NCBI GenBank assembly: GCA_050115935.1
Contig: JASFPO010000004.1
Location: 1-37,889, forward strand
Direction of reading: 5' to 3'
DNA from: GCA-020344715 sp050115935
GTDB taxonomy: Archaea; Thermoproteota; Bathyarchaeia; Bathyarchaeales; Bathyarchaeaceae
DNA: 37,889 nt
Numbering within the stretch: position 1 is the first letter of the stretch; each line of letters opens with the position of its first letter. The translations under genes and the position numbers were made by a program. Under the pieces are notes generated by a model. The model was not told where the DNA came from, searched no databases, and saw only the letters and a list, made by a program, of their open reading frames with translations. Below, in pieces: positions 25,789 to 33,456 of the stretch.

Positions 25789-26622
25789 ATGAAAAGGACA
25801 GAGAAACCGCGAGTTTCCGTGATCATTCCAACAAGAAACTCCGCTAAAACACTGCCTTCGTGTCTTGAATCCCTACTCAAGCAAACATATAGTCCTCTTG
25901 AAATAATAGTAGTTGACAACTATAGTAGTGACGACACTCGCAAGATAGCTATGGAGTATAGTGCGAAGATTCTTCTAAAGGGTCATGAACGATCTGCTCA
26001 GGTAAATCATGGTGCAAGCCATGCTAAGGGAAGATACGTATATCGGGTTGACTCCGATGTTATTCTTGAACCCGACGTAGTTACCCAAGCGGTCGCAGTT
26101 TGTGAACTACATGGTTATCATGGGGCAATTATACGAATTGTGTCTGATCCAACTGTGAGTCTCTGGTCTCAAGTTCGATTTTTTGAAAGAGGAAAACTTT
26201 ACGAATATGACACCAATGTGGCAGTCAGATTTGTTAGAAAAGATGTGTTCGCTGATTTAGGGGGTTTTGACGACAACTTGGTTGCGTTTGAAGACTACGA
26301 TTTCCATAACAGATTCGTTCTTGCAGGGTATCAATACGGTCGTATCAGGTCAAAAGAGAGACATTTAGGAGAGCCTAAGACGTTAGCTGAAATAACGCGG
26401 AAGCATTATTATTATGGCAAATACATTCGAGCATTTTTGCGAAAAAACTGGAGAAACGCATCTTCACGCGTCATGAAGCAACTCGCTCCTACACGAAGAG
26501 CACATATAGATAATTTCCGTCTTCTTTTCAAAGATCCAAAGGTGTTCACGGCTTTCTTTGTTTATCAAATCGTCAGATACTTTGCATCTTTTCTCGGGTT
26601 GCTAGGGTCGTATGTTCGCTAA
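25789..26622 (+). CDS. Family 2 glycosyltransferase
   Basis: A 277-residue GT2. Motifs are VSVIIPTRNSAKTLPSCLE, IIVVDNYSSDDTRKIA and VYRVDSDVILEPDVV (DxD). GGFDDNLVAFEDYDFHNRF is the acceptor-side E-D-Y-D segment. The C-terminus holds a basic stretch and a short hydrophobic tail that may anchor it to the membrane. The ATG at 25789 follows the deacetylase gene by 21 nt. It is the last glycosyltransferase before a 134 nt gap, where the near-continuous cluster ends. Confidence 0.88.
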   Translation: MKRTEKPRVSVIIPTRNSAKTLPSCLESLLKQTYSPLEIIVVDNYSSDDTRKIAMEYSAKILLKGHERSAQVNHGASHAKGRYVYRVDSDVILEPDVVTQAVAVCELHGYHGAIIRIVSDPTVSLWSQVRFFERGKLYEYDTNVAVRFVRKDVFADLGGFDDNLVAFEDYDFHNRFVLAGYQYGRIRSKERHLGEPKTLAEITRKHYYYGKYIRAFLRKNWRNASSRVMKQLAPTRRAHIDNFRLLFKDPKVFTAFFVYQIVRYFASFLGLLGSYVR

Positions 26623-26756
26623 GCGTTCATGTTTTGCATAACAAGCGGTTCGAGTGCAAACCTAGCTGATGTCTTCAGCTCCACAAAACTGAAGAGACCT
26701 TACGCCATAGCTGATTCTCCGCAAACTGCAAGTTTTAAGTATGCATAGAAAACTAC

Positions 26757-28463
26757 TTGATTGCAGTGAATGACGTGCTCAGAAAATACAGTTCTATTGT
26801 AATCCAGATCATTCTGTTTTCACTTTTGCTTTCAGTTGTCTATTCAAACTCTGTGATCAACAATGAATATCTTGAAGTTACCTCCGCAAAGGTTAGCAAC
26901 GATAGAGTGGAACCTTTCTATCCACTAACCTTTAGCGGAAAAGTATCGTACAGTGGGACAATGATTCCCCCTTTTTCTGGAAATGCTTCTTTGAATTTTG
27001 ATGGCGTGGACGACTTCGTGGTTATCACCGATTCACAAGATTTTGAGATTTCGGAAAGGATTACTATTAGTCTGTGGGTCAAGACATCGAGAATTGGGGA
27101 TTTTCAGCGAATCATGTGGAAACAAGGCGCTTTTGGCTTGACAATCAACCCATCTGGAAAAATATATGGAACTATCTGGATTGATGGGTCTTCGCAAGAT
27201 TCCGACAGTAGTATTGCATACGTAGCAAACGGTTCATGGCATTTGTGTACATACATTTATGATGGTCTTGAGCATAGGATTTACGTTGACGGAACGCTTG
27301 AGTCAGTAAAAGATCATGTGGGTATGATGCAGACAAGTGCCGACGACCTGTTCATAGGGATACAAGAGGAGGGCAATCTATATCCTTTCGAGGGGGCTAT
27401 CGATGATGTTCGTATCTTCGATTGCTCTCTCAGTGCGGACGAGATTTCAGGTCATTTCAAAGGCATTTCTGAAAACGAGACTGGTATGGTGGCTCATTGG
27501 AGTTTCGATGGTGATGTCTCAGATAAAAGTGGAAATGGGAATTATGGCGTTATTAATGGAGCTAACTGGACCAATGGTTGGGCTGATCTGCATGTCCATC
27601 TTGAACTGAACGGTTTGTTGAAGAAGACTGTTAGCCTGATCAATTCTACAAATGGAAATTTCGTTTTTCCCCAGATTGAAAGCGAATTTGAAACTGGAAT
27701 CTACGATTACACCATTTTTGTCGAAAATGGTGTTCAAAACAAAACCATAACAGTAACCGTTGAACCACCAGGATCGATTGAGATAGTGGTTCTATCGCCA
27801 AAGAACATGACTTACGGATCGAGTTCAATTCCGTTGACGTTTACTGTTAGCAAAGCCGTTTCTTGGATAGGATACAGCTTTGACGGCAATTCAGTTTCAA
27901 CAATTAATGGAAACACAACACTTCACGATCTGTCTACTGGAACACACAGTATAATGATATATGCAAGCAGATTTAATGTGAGCACGGGGTCTTCTGGAAA
28001 GATATACTTCATGGTGGACACAACACCTCCAACAATAGTCACTGTTAACCGTCTGCCCGAGAGCGGTGTAACACGTGAACAAGAAGTTGGAGTTCTAGTT
28101 AATGCGACTGACATCGGAAGTGGAGTAGATGAGGTAGTTCTTTCTTATACTAGCAACAGAGGTAATTCATGGAAGAACTTAACCATGAATTATAACCCAG
28201 TAACAGGAATGCACGAAGCAACAATCCCTAGACAACCCTTGGGCGTGTTTTTACAATACAAGATTGTTGCCTATGACAAAGCAAATGGGGTCACAATTGA
28301 TGACAACAGAGGAGTTTACTATGCTTATACAGTGGTTCAAGAATTTCCAATAATCAACCTTTTGGCATTGTTCATCCTTCTGACGTTAATCGTGATAATA
28401 ATATCGACGAAAAAAAGAAGCATTGTTCCCACCGCCGAGAACGAAAAATCATCGCCTAAATGA
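26757..28463 (+). CDS. Surface LamG/Ig-like domain protein with C-terminal membrane anchor
   Basis: A 568-residue surface protein. An N-terminal signal segment (IQIILFSLLLSVVYS) precedes a LamG domain at about residues 75-250 (ITISLWVKTS, HLCTYIYDGLEHRIYVDG, FEGAIDDVRIFDCSLSADEI). Ig- or Big-like repeats follow, with VDTTPPTIVTVNRLPESG near residue 420 and a YKIVAYDKANG motif near 500. It ends with one membrane anchor (IINLLALFILLTLIVIIIS) and a basic tail. The start is TTG at 26757; GTG at 26766 is possible, and a TATA-like TTTTAAGTA about 20 nt upstream would make the mRNA nearly leaderless. It shares the LamG layout with the protein at 16123. It probably binds glycan or proteins at the envelope. 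Confidence 0.82.
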   Translation: MIAVNDVLRKYSSIVIQIILFSLLLSVVYSNSVINNEYLEVTSAKVSNDRVEPFYPLTFSGKVSYSGTMIPPFSGNASLNFDGVDDFVVITDSQDFEISERITISLWVKTSRIGDFQRIMWKQGAFGLTINPSGKIYGTIWIDGSSQDSDSSIAYVANGSWHLCTYIYDGLEHRIYVDGTLESVKDHVGMMQTSADDLFIGIQEEGNLYPFEGAIDDVRIFDCSLSADEISGHFKGISENETGMVAHWSFDGDVSDKSGNGNYGVINGANWTNGWADLHVHLELNGLLKKTVSLINSTNGNFVFPQIESEFETGIYDYTIFVENGVQNKTITVTVEPPGSIEIVVLSPKNMTYGSSSIPLTFTVSKAVSWIGYSFDGNSVSTINGNTTLHDLSTGTHSIMIYASRFNVSTGSSGKIYFMVDTTPPTIVTVNRLPESGVTREQEVGVLVNATDIGSGVDEVVLSYTSNRGNSWKNLTMNYNPVTGMHEATIPRQPLGVFLQYKIVAYDKANGVTIDDNRGVYYAYTVVQEFPIINLLALFILLTLIVIIISTKKRSIVPTAENEKSSPK

Positions 28464-28595
28464 AGACTGCGCGCGCGTGTAGAAGATATTTTTGTCGATA
28501 ATCTAATTGGATTTGATATGTTTTGTAGGGGCTGCAAGTAGACGTCTAGACAATGAATTTATCGAGTCGGCTTTACATAGGAAAGGTCGCAAGCA

Positions 28596-28748
28596 ATGTT
28601 GCTGCCACCCAAATTGTGTAGTTTGTGTTCTCAGGACATTACTGGGCTTGATCAGAGTGGCTGGAGCCAAGTGACACTCCGGATTTCAAGCGCGCGGGTA
28701 AAGTGGCCTCAATACTGCGCTTACCTCTACCGACAACAAAACACGTGA
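28596..28748 (+). CDS. Candidate 50-residue CxxC mini-protein (doubtful)
   Basis: An ATG-started frame of 50 codons with AAAGGTCGC about 5-13 nt upstream. The product has a CSLC pair at residues 8-11 and a third Cys at 41, followed by an aromatic and basic tail. It overlaps a longer frame at 28703-28912. There is no recognised family and the evidence is only the weak SD and the Cys pair. It may be chance or a gene remnant. Confidence 0.2.
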   Translation: MLLPPKLCSLCSQDITGLDQSGWSQVTLRISSARVKWPQYCAYLYRQQNT

Positions 28749-28950
28749 AGTCCAACGTCGCACAACTGCTCAAAAACCAACTGCAACAAGGGCTTCACGC
28801 AAACGTTGCTGTTTGCAGATCTAGAAAAGATGGGCAATATCTCCTTAGGTTGTTCTTCAGTCGCTGGGGAAAGGCGCGTGCAAGCCTGCCGCAGAAGTCA
28901 CAACCTTTCTAATCATGTACCCACCAGATTCCACTTTTTATCGCAAAAGC

Positions 28951-28958
28951 ATAAATAG
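28951..28958 (+). promoter_or_regulatory. TATA-like box of the UDP-glucose dehydrogenase gene
   Basis: ATAAATAG, preceded by the purine-rich AAAAGC that could be a BRE, predicts a transcription start near 28980. A GAGGT SD at 28985-28989 then lies 7 nt before the ATG at 28997. This separates the gene from the upstream cluster. Confidence 0.55.
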
Positions 28959-28996
28959 TCAATGTAGAAAATCGAACAACAGTCGAGGTTATTGAC

Positions 28997-30352
28997 ATGA
29001 CTCATCACATATCGATAGTCGGAACAGGATATGTCGGTCTATGTACCGCAATTGGATTCGCAATTAAAGGCTACAGAACAATTGCATCAACCCATAATAA
29101 GGAAAAAGTTGAGCTAATAAACAAAGGAGTTCCCCCTTTCCACGAACCTGGCCTACTAGAACCCCTACTCAACGCCGTGAAGATTGGAAATCTTAGATGC
29201 GTGCTAAACCGTGAAGAAGCGGTCCTAAACACAGATATTACGTTCATCACTGTAGCCACTCCAAGCCAACCAAGCGGAAGCATAGACTTAAAACACATCA
29301 GAAACTCAGCAATTGAAATCGGAAAAGCCCTTAGCAACAAAAATTCTTTCCATCTTGTTGTTGTAAAGAGCACTGTTGTGCCAGGTACTACAGAATATGT
29401 GGTTAAGCCGCTTCTTGAAAAACACTCAAACAAACTTTGTGGCTCTGAATTCGGCTTGTGCATGAGCCCGGAATTCCTGCGAGAGGGCTCTGCACTTTAC
29501 GACACTCTGCATCCCGATCGCATCATTATCGGCGAATATGAAGAGAAATCTGGTGACATCTTGGAGACTCTGTTCAGAGAGTTCTATGGTAAAGAAACAC
29601 CTCCAATTATCAGAGCCAACCTCCAAACTGCTGAACTCATCAAATACGCGAACAACGCTCTCCTAGCCACAAAAATTAGCTTCATCAACACAATTGCCAA
29701 CATATGCGAGAGAATCCAAGAAGCCGATGTGACAACAGTAGCGAAGGGTATCGGCCTTGACCAAAGAATTAACCCTAAATTCCTACGTGCAGGATTAGGA
29801 TACGGAGGATCATGCTTCCCAAAAGACGTGAAAGCACTCATCGCCCTCTCCAGCCAGCTCGGTTACACGCCACCCTTGCTTCGAGCTGTACAAGAGGTCA
29901 ATGAAAATCAAGCGAAACACGCCGTTGAAAAGGCCAAAGAGAAGTTAGCGGATTTGAAGGGTAAGCGAATTGCCGTTCTAGGTCTGTCGTTCAAGCCAAA
30001 CACAGACGATATGAGAGAAGCTCGATCAATACCTATCATAAACCAACTCTCAGATGAAGGGGCAGACATCATTGCTTATGATCCAGTAACCGTCCCCAAT
30101 GCCAAGTCAATCTTTGGAAACAAGATAGAATACGCTTCTTCTGCTGTCGATTGCCTGAAAGACGCAGATTGCTGCATCATTGTAACCGAATGGGAAGAAT
30201 TCAGAAAACTCAAGCCTGAAGACTTCACACAAAATATGAGACAATCCATACTAATAGACGGAAGAAGAATTTACAATCCAGAAGAGTTCAGCCAAAAGCT
30301 CCATTTCACAGCCATTGGACTTGGACAATTGAATGAGCAACAAATAGATTGA
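28997..30352 (+). CDS. ugd: UDP-glucose 6-dehydrogenase family protein
   Basis: A 451-residue nucleotide-sugar dehydrogenase that makes UDP-glucuronate from UDP-glucose with two NAD+. The N-terminal NAD site is VGTGYVGLCTAIGFA (GxGxxG at residues 9-14). The catalytic cysteine is C273 in GLGYGGSCFPKDVKAL. AELIKYANNALLATKISFIN and GIGLDQRI match UDP-glucose dehydrogenases better than GDP-mannose or UDP-ManNAc types, but substrate specificity is not proven. Its own TATA box and SD suggest separate control. It would supply uronic acid for the glycan cluster upstream. Confidence 0.88.
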   Translation: MTHHISIVGTGYVGLCTAIGFAIKGYRTIASTHNKEKVELINKGVPPFHEPGLLEPLLNAVKIGNLRCVLNREEAVLNTDITFITVATPSQPSGSIDLKHIRNSAIEIGKALSNKNSFHLVVVKSTVVPGTTEYVVKPLLEKHSNKLCGSEFGLCMSPEFLREGSALYDTLHPDRIIIGEYEEKSGDILETLFREFYGKETPPIIRANLQTAELIKYANNALLATKISFINTIANICERIQEADVTTVAKGIGLDQRINPKFLRAGLGYGGSCFPKDVKALIALSSQLGYTPPLLRAVQEVNENQAKHAVEKAKEKLADLKGKRIAVLGLSFKPNTDDMREARSIPIINQLSDEGADIIAYDPVTVPNAKSIFGNKIEYASSAVDCLKDADCCIIVTEWEEFRKLKPEDFTQNMRQSILIDGRRIYNPEEFSQKLHFTAIGLGQLNEQQID

Positions 30353-30524
30353 CAACCAATTGTGGACAGGGAAAAAGCGGAAAGCAAATAACCGCCACTT
30401 ATGGGACATCGCACTACCATATTGCACCCAATGAGCATTCCGATTTCACAAGATTAGCCGAAACTCCTTGAAGTCACAGCACCAAAGCAATAAGGCACCT
30501 AGTTGATATTTTGTCGATGATGTT

Positions 30525-31097
30525 ATGCATCTGGGGTTGTTCAAGTTGGGTTATGTTGACATCATCAGAAGGTTGGCAAGAGCGTTGAAACCTCTATCAG
30601 AGGAGCCGGATGCGGATGCAGCAGTTGTTTTGTTGCTGAAACCTGTAGATCAAGACTTCGGATTCTTGGTTGTGAAGAGAGCTGAGAGTCCTGCTGATCC
30701 TTGGTCGGGACAGATGGCTCTTCCTGGAGGAAAACGTGATGTGGATGATCGAGATTTGAGATACACTGTCGTTAGGGAGACCTTGGAAGAGACTAACATA
30801 AATCTTCTTGATCGATGTCGCTTTCTCGGATTGATGGAAACTATGAGGTCCACAGAAAGGCCTGAAATGAAGATTCTTCCCTTCGTTGTCTTTTTAGAGC
30901 ATGAGCCATCAATCAAATTGAATGAGGAATTGGAAGGATTCGCTTGGGTTTCGCTTGAAAAACTTGCCCAACATAAAGGCATCGCTGAATTTAGTTTCGG
31001 AGAGTTCCCAGCCTACATTATTGAGAACAGCGTCATTTGGGGACTAACATATAGGATTCTTGAAAAGTTCGTTAACGTCCTTGAATATACACACTAA
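30525..31097 (+). CDS. Nudix hydrolase, CoA-pyrophosphatase-like
   Basis: A 190-residue Nudix protein. The Nudix box reads GGKRDVDDRDLRYTVVRETL followed by EETNI, with the extra-residue spacing G-G-K-x-D-x-x-D...T-x-x-R-E-x-x-E-E seen in CoA diphosphatases (NUDT7/NUDT8, YeaB types). The catalytic R-E-x-x-E-E helix is intact. The upstream sequence DPWSGQMALPGGK also fits the CoA-pyrophosphatase motif. It probably hydrolyses nucleoside diphosphate-linked metabolites. A 172 nt gap before it shows no gene. The ATG at 30525 has no clear SD. Confidence 0.85.
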   Translation: MHLGLFKLGYVDIIRRLARALKPLSEEPDADAAVVLLLKPVDQDFGFLVVKRAESPADPWSGQMALPGGKRDVDDRDLRYTVVRETLEETNINLLDRCRFLGLMETMRSTERPEMKILPFVVFLEHEPSIKLNEELEGFAWVSLEKLAQHKGIAEFSFGEFPAYIIENSVIWGLTYRILEKFVNVLEYTH

Positions 31098-31297
31098 GCC
31101 TTATTGCAAAGCTAACACATGTGCTGCAAGCGCAAGCATTTCTGGACTAAGCTTGAAAGGGTGATAAGGGCGTAGAAACGACCGACTTTTGAACATTTTC
31201 GAAACAGAATTATCCGCTTTCGTGTAGGAGCTTTTGTTTTTAAGAGAAATCCATTCTCACCGCGCGCGTAACCGCTGATTTGGGCTTATGAATTACC

Positions 31298-31318
31298 TTT
31301 AATAAAATGTTTATAAAG
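31298..31318 (+). promoter_or_regulatory. A/T-rich promoter element before the HTH gene
   Basis: TTTAATAAAATG and TTTATAAAG overlap here, about 30-50 nt before the ATG at 31349. The left one would give a transcription start near 31330, just before the AAGGA SD at 31338-31342. The in-frame ATG at 31307 lies inside this element, which argues against that start. Confidence 0.45.
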
Positions 31319-31348
31319 GATTCTTGCTATGCTAAACAAGGAACCGCG

Positions 31349-32314
31349 ATGAACAAGAAAATTCTGCTCAGCGAGGAAGAAAAGCAACAGAGAGGAAAAG
31401 AGATTTTCGTATTTAAAAACCCTCAAAAGCTGAGAATGGTTCTAGGCAAGTTGAGTTGGGAAATTCTTAGTATGCTTGCAGATTCCGAGATGTATCCCAT
31501 GGAGATTGCAAAGAAACTAGGGGTGCATGAGCAGAAGGTTTACTATCACATTCGAAAGCTTGCAAAGGCAGGCGCGATAACTGTTACAAGAGAAGAAGAG
31601 AAGAAAGGAGCCACTGCAAAATACTATCGAGTTGTGTCTCCCGCATTCGGTATAGAGTTACCATTCGGCTATAGAAGCATCAAAGCAGCCTCCTTTACAT
31701 ATATGGTTAAGCCACTACAACAATTTTTCACGCCATTTGTAATGGAAGATAGAGGCTTCGACGGCAAAATCGTGGTAGGCAGTCCAGATCCTCATGGATC
31801 CTTCAAAGCAAGAGCAAGAGACGGTCATTATGCTTCCTATTTGGCTTTGTTTTTGGGACAATTTGTACGATTGCCTACGGATTTTATTGTTAAGCTTGAC
31901 GTTGACGTGAAGGCTGAAAAGGAAGAGAACAACAATCTTGTCTTAGTAGGTGGTCCTGGTACAAATCTTCTCACTCAAGAGATAAATGATCATTTGCCGA
32001 TACGTTTCAGTATGATGCCTTCTGAACATGGCTTTCTCTTTGGAGGTCTGGTTTCTCAGAAGACTCAAAACATCTACACTGGTGACGCTGTTGGAGTAGT
32101 GGCGAGAATTGCAAATCCTTGGAATAAAGAGAGACGAATCGTTGTTTTGGCTGGAAACAAAGCCGTAGGAACAAAGGCTTGCGTGCTTGCGATTACGAGG
32201 TTCTGGAAACAGACTTTAAAAGGCTTTAGAGTAAAGAGCGATTTTGCGAAGGTGGTTCAAGGATTCGACCTTGACGGAGACGGAAAAGTGGACTCGATCG
32301 AAGTTATAGAATGA
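31349..32314 (+). CDS. Winged-helix (ArsR-type) protein with a large C-terminal domain and DxDxDG motif
   Basis: A 321-residue protein. Residues about 30-95 form a winged helix (KLSWEILSMLADSEMYPMEI, then VHEQKVYYHIRKLAKAGAIT). The rest is a conserved-looking domain with DGKIVVGSPDPHGSFKARA, NNLVLVGGPGTNLLTQEIND and RRIVVLAGNKAVGTKACVL; the VGGP-x-x-N segment resembles one in some archaeal S-layer proteins. It ends with DLDGDGKVDSIEVIE, a calcium-binding-like DxDxDG loop. ATG at 31349 is favoured by AAGGA 6 nt upstream over the ATG at 31307. It has no signal peptide, so it is cytoplasmic. The ligand and target genes are unknown. Confidence 0.75.
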   Translation: MNKKILLSEEEKQQRGKEIFVFKNPQKLRMVLGKLSWEILSMLADSEMYPMEIAKKLGVHEQKVYYHIRKLAKAGAITVTREEEKKGATAKYYRVVSPAFGIELPFGYRSIKAASFTYMVKPLQQFFTPFVMEDRGFDGKIVVGSPDPHGSFKARARDGHYASYLALFLGQFVRLPTDFIVKLDVDVKAEKEENNNLVLVGGPGTNLLTQEINDHLPIRFSMMPSEHGFLFGGLVSQKTQNIYTGDAVGVVARIANPWNKERRIVVLAGNKAVGTKACVLAITRFWKQTLKGFRVKSDFAKVVQGFDLDGDGKVDSIEVIE

Positions 32315-32351
32315 TTCTTGGCTTCCAAATGATTTTTCCATTCAAGTCTAA

Positions 32352-32858
32352 TTATTTGAAAGTCACCCCTGCTCGTTTAATGTATGGAATCAGAATTTGA
32401 ACTATAGCTGAGGAAATGACTGCCTCAATTGTTAGCTTTATCAAAATTGTGCTAACTGCTGTCAAGGCAACCGCTGGAGGCATCATATTTGTGAGATCGG
32501 TAAACCAGATATAGTCGGTGACGAAGACATAAGGTGCTTGAACACACCAAGCAAAAATTCCTGAGAACAGCGGTCTGAACTTCTTAGCAAATAATCCAGC
32601 GGAAACTCCGAGAATGGCTAGTCCGCCAACAATGAAAGGTATCTTTTCAAAACTCATGTATAATCCACCGATAGCCCCTGTGAGTAGTCCCGCCCATGGT
32701 CCTGCAAGAATGCCACTGATGAAAATCGGTAGCTGACTGAAATGAATTTCTGAGGAGAATGATCCAACGGAGATTGGAATGGCGAACGGTGGCATTGAGA
32801 GAATAAGTGACAAAGCTGCCATTACAGCCGCAAATGCCAAAACTTTTGCTTGTCTCAA
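32352..32858 (-). CDS. ECF transporter S component, probably NikR-regulated
   Basis: A 168-residue substrate-binding S component of an energy-coupling-factor importer. It has about five to six membrane segments, beginning with VLAFAAVMAALSLILS and continuing with LPIFISGILAGPWAGLLTGAIGG (read in parts), the typical S-component pattern. No EcfA/EcfT genes are nearby, so it would share a group II module. The start is TTG at 32858, preceded by AAGGGG with a 7 nt spacer. An upstream GTG (32924) would put the NikR-type operator inside the gene. The protein does not resemble NikM/CbiM (no N-terminal Met-His). Divergence from nikR suggests transport of nickel, cobalt or a metal-chelating or corrinoid compound. 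Confidence 0.82.
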   Translation of the reverse strand: MRQAKVLAFAAVMAALSLILSMPPFAIPISVGSFSSEIHFSQLPIFISGILAGPWAGLLTGAIGGLYMSFEKIPFIVGGLAILGVSAGLFAKKFRPLFSGIFAWCVQAPYVFVTDYIWFTDLTNMMPPAVALTAVSTILIKLTIEAVISSAIVQILIPYIKRAGVTFK

Positions 32859-32875
32859 AGCCCAACCCCTTATCA

Positions 32876-32903
32876 GTGTTACGTATTCCAACATTCGTAA
32901 CAC
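32876..32903. promoter_or_regulatory. NikR-type operator, perfect inverted repeat
   Basis: GTGTTACG and CGTAACAC form an 8-bp perfect inverted repeat with a 12 nt spacer, which is the GTGTTAC-N14-GTAACAC form recalled for NikR boxes outside enterobacteria. It lies between the shared TATA box and the TTG of the ECF gene, over the predicted transcription start on the minus strand. NikR binding with nickel would block transcription of the transporter. Confidence 0.7.
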
Positions 32904-32946
32904 CACTGTTATAAGGCTTTCCACCTTAACTACCTCCAGTGGTGTT
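32899..32946. promoter_or_regulatory. Second inverted repeat flanking the shared TATA box
   Basis: AACACCACTG (32899-32908) and CAGTGGTGTT (32937-32946) are perfect 10-bp inverse copies, 28 nt apart, and bracket the palindromic TTATAA. The left arm overlaps the NikR operator and the right arm covers the predicted transcription start of nikR and its GGTG SD. It may be a second operator half-site pair for autoregulation. Confidence 0.5.
32909..32914. promoter_or_regulatory. Palindromic TATA box shared by nikR and the ECF gene
   Basis: TTATAA reads the same on both strands and lies about 40-55 nt from each proposed start codon. Transcription starts near 32886 (minus) and 32937 (plus) would follow. 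One TBP site may thus serve both directions. Confidence 0.45.
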
Positions 32947-32952
32947 TTATCA

Positions 32953-33369
32953 TTGGCTGGAAAGCAGAGTGTGGTCCGATTCAGTGTTTCTCTTCCACCT
33001 TCTCTAATGCGCGAGTTTGATGAAGTCTGGAAAAGTATGGGTTATAAGAGCCGGTCAAAAGCTGTTCACGATGCCTTTCGTAGCTTAATCAGTGAGTTCA
33101 AGTGGGTAAGAGAAGAGGCTGGAGAAATTGTTGGAGCCATAGTTTTGCTATACTACGTAGACAGACCTGGGTTGCTGAACCAGATTATGCAGGTCCAGCA
33201 CAAGTTTGAAGATGTCATCCACTCCAGCATGCACGTTCATCTGACCCACGATAAATGCTTGGAGATAATAGCGGTTAAAGGGAATGTCCAGGAAATCAAA
33301 AAGCTAACCCAAGAACTCATGACCAAAAAAGGCGTAAAACAATTGAAATTCACAGGAGTAGCACCATAA
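32953..33369 (+). CDS. nikR: Nickel-responsive regulator NikR
   Basis: A 138-residue ribbon-helix-helix repressor with an ACT-like nickel domain. The N-terminus (VVRFSVSLPPSLMREFDEVW) is the RHH DNA-binding part. The metal ligands are all present with the E. coli spacing: H83 (VQHKF), H94 and H96 (MHVHL), and C102 (DKCLEI), compared with H76, H87, H89 and C95. Nickel binding would favour DNA binding. The start is TTG at 32953, preceded by GGTG with 8 nt spacing; a longer in-frame extension back to 32779 runs through the divergent gene and is not real. It probably represses the ECF S component gene and itself through the operators between them. Confidence 0.88.
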   Translation: MAGKQSVVRFSVSLPPSLMREFDEVWKSMGYKSRSKAVHDAFRSLISEFKWVREEAGEIVGAIVLLYYVDRPGLLNQIMQVQHKFEDVIHSSMHVHLTHDKCLEIIAVKGNVQEIKKLTQELMTKKGVKQLKFTGVAP

Positions 33370-33394
33370 GTCATAGTCTAGGAATCGCGCATAA

Positions 33395-33404
33395 TTTATT
33401 ATAT
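33395..33404 (+). promoter_or_regulatory. TATA-like box of pyrD
   Basis: TTTATTATAT predicts a transcription start near 33425. This is downstream of, or at, the GTG at 33424, so the ATG at 33457 with AGAGGAG upstream is the better pyrD start. Confidence 0.45.
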
Positions 33405-33456
33405 TCATACTTGTTAACCGTAAGTGAGTCAGCAACTCAAAGAGGAGTTGTCTCTC

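Larger units (their letters stand above)
28464..28996 (+). other. 533 nt intergenic stretch with no certain gene
   Basis: I see no confident gene, RNA or repeat here. Several short plus-strand frames overlap between 28596 and 28915, none with family motifs. One frame has a CxxC pair and is listed separately. A small hairpin GCAAAC/GTTTGC lies at about 28799-28816. GC is locally higher than around it, with GCGCGCG at about 28469 and 28690. The right edge holds the promoter of the UDP-glucose dehydrogenase gene. A decayed gene or an untranslated RNA are both possible. Confidence 0.5.

Noticed and set aside
26645..26662. GCGGTTCGAGTGCAAACC resembling a tRNA T-arm
   Set aside because: The stem does not pair properly and no acceptor, D or anticodon arms surround it.
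26672..26695. Hairpin TCTTCAG/CTGAAGA with a 10 nt loop between the cluster and the second LamG gene
   Set aside because: A short stem with no T tract after it, so I do not call it a terminator.
28703..28912. A 69-codon plus-strand frame in the gap before ugd
   Set aside because: No SD, no family motif, odd composition, and it overlaps another frame; not enough support for a gene.
30353..30524. 172 nt intergenic stretch after ugd
   Set aside because: No ORF, tRNA-like fold or repeat could be supported.
32779..32952. N-terminal extension of nikR
   Set aside because: It runs through the divergent ECF gene and the operator; the RHH domain starts at 32953 with a proper SD.
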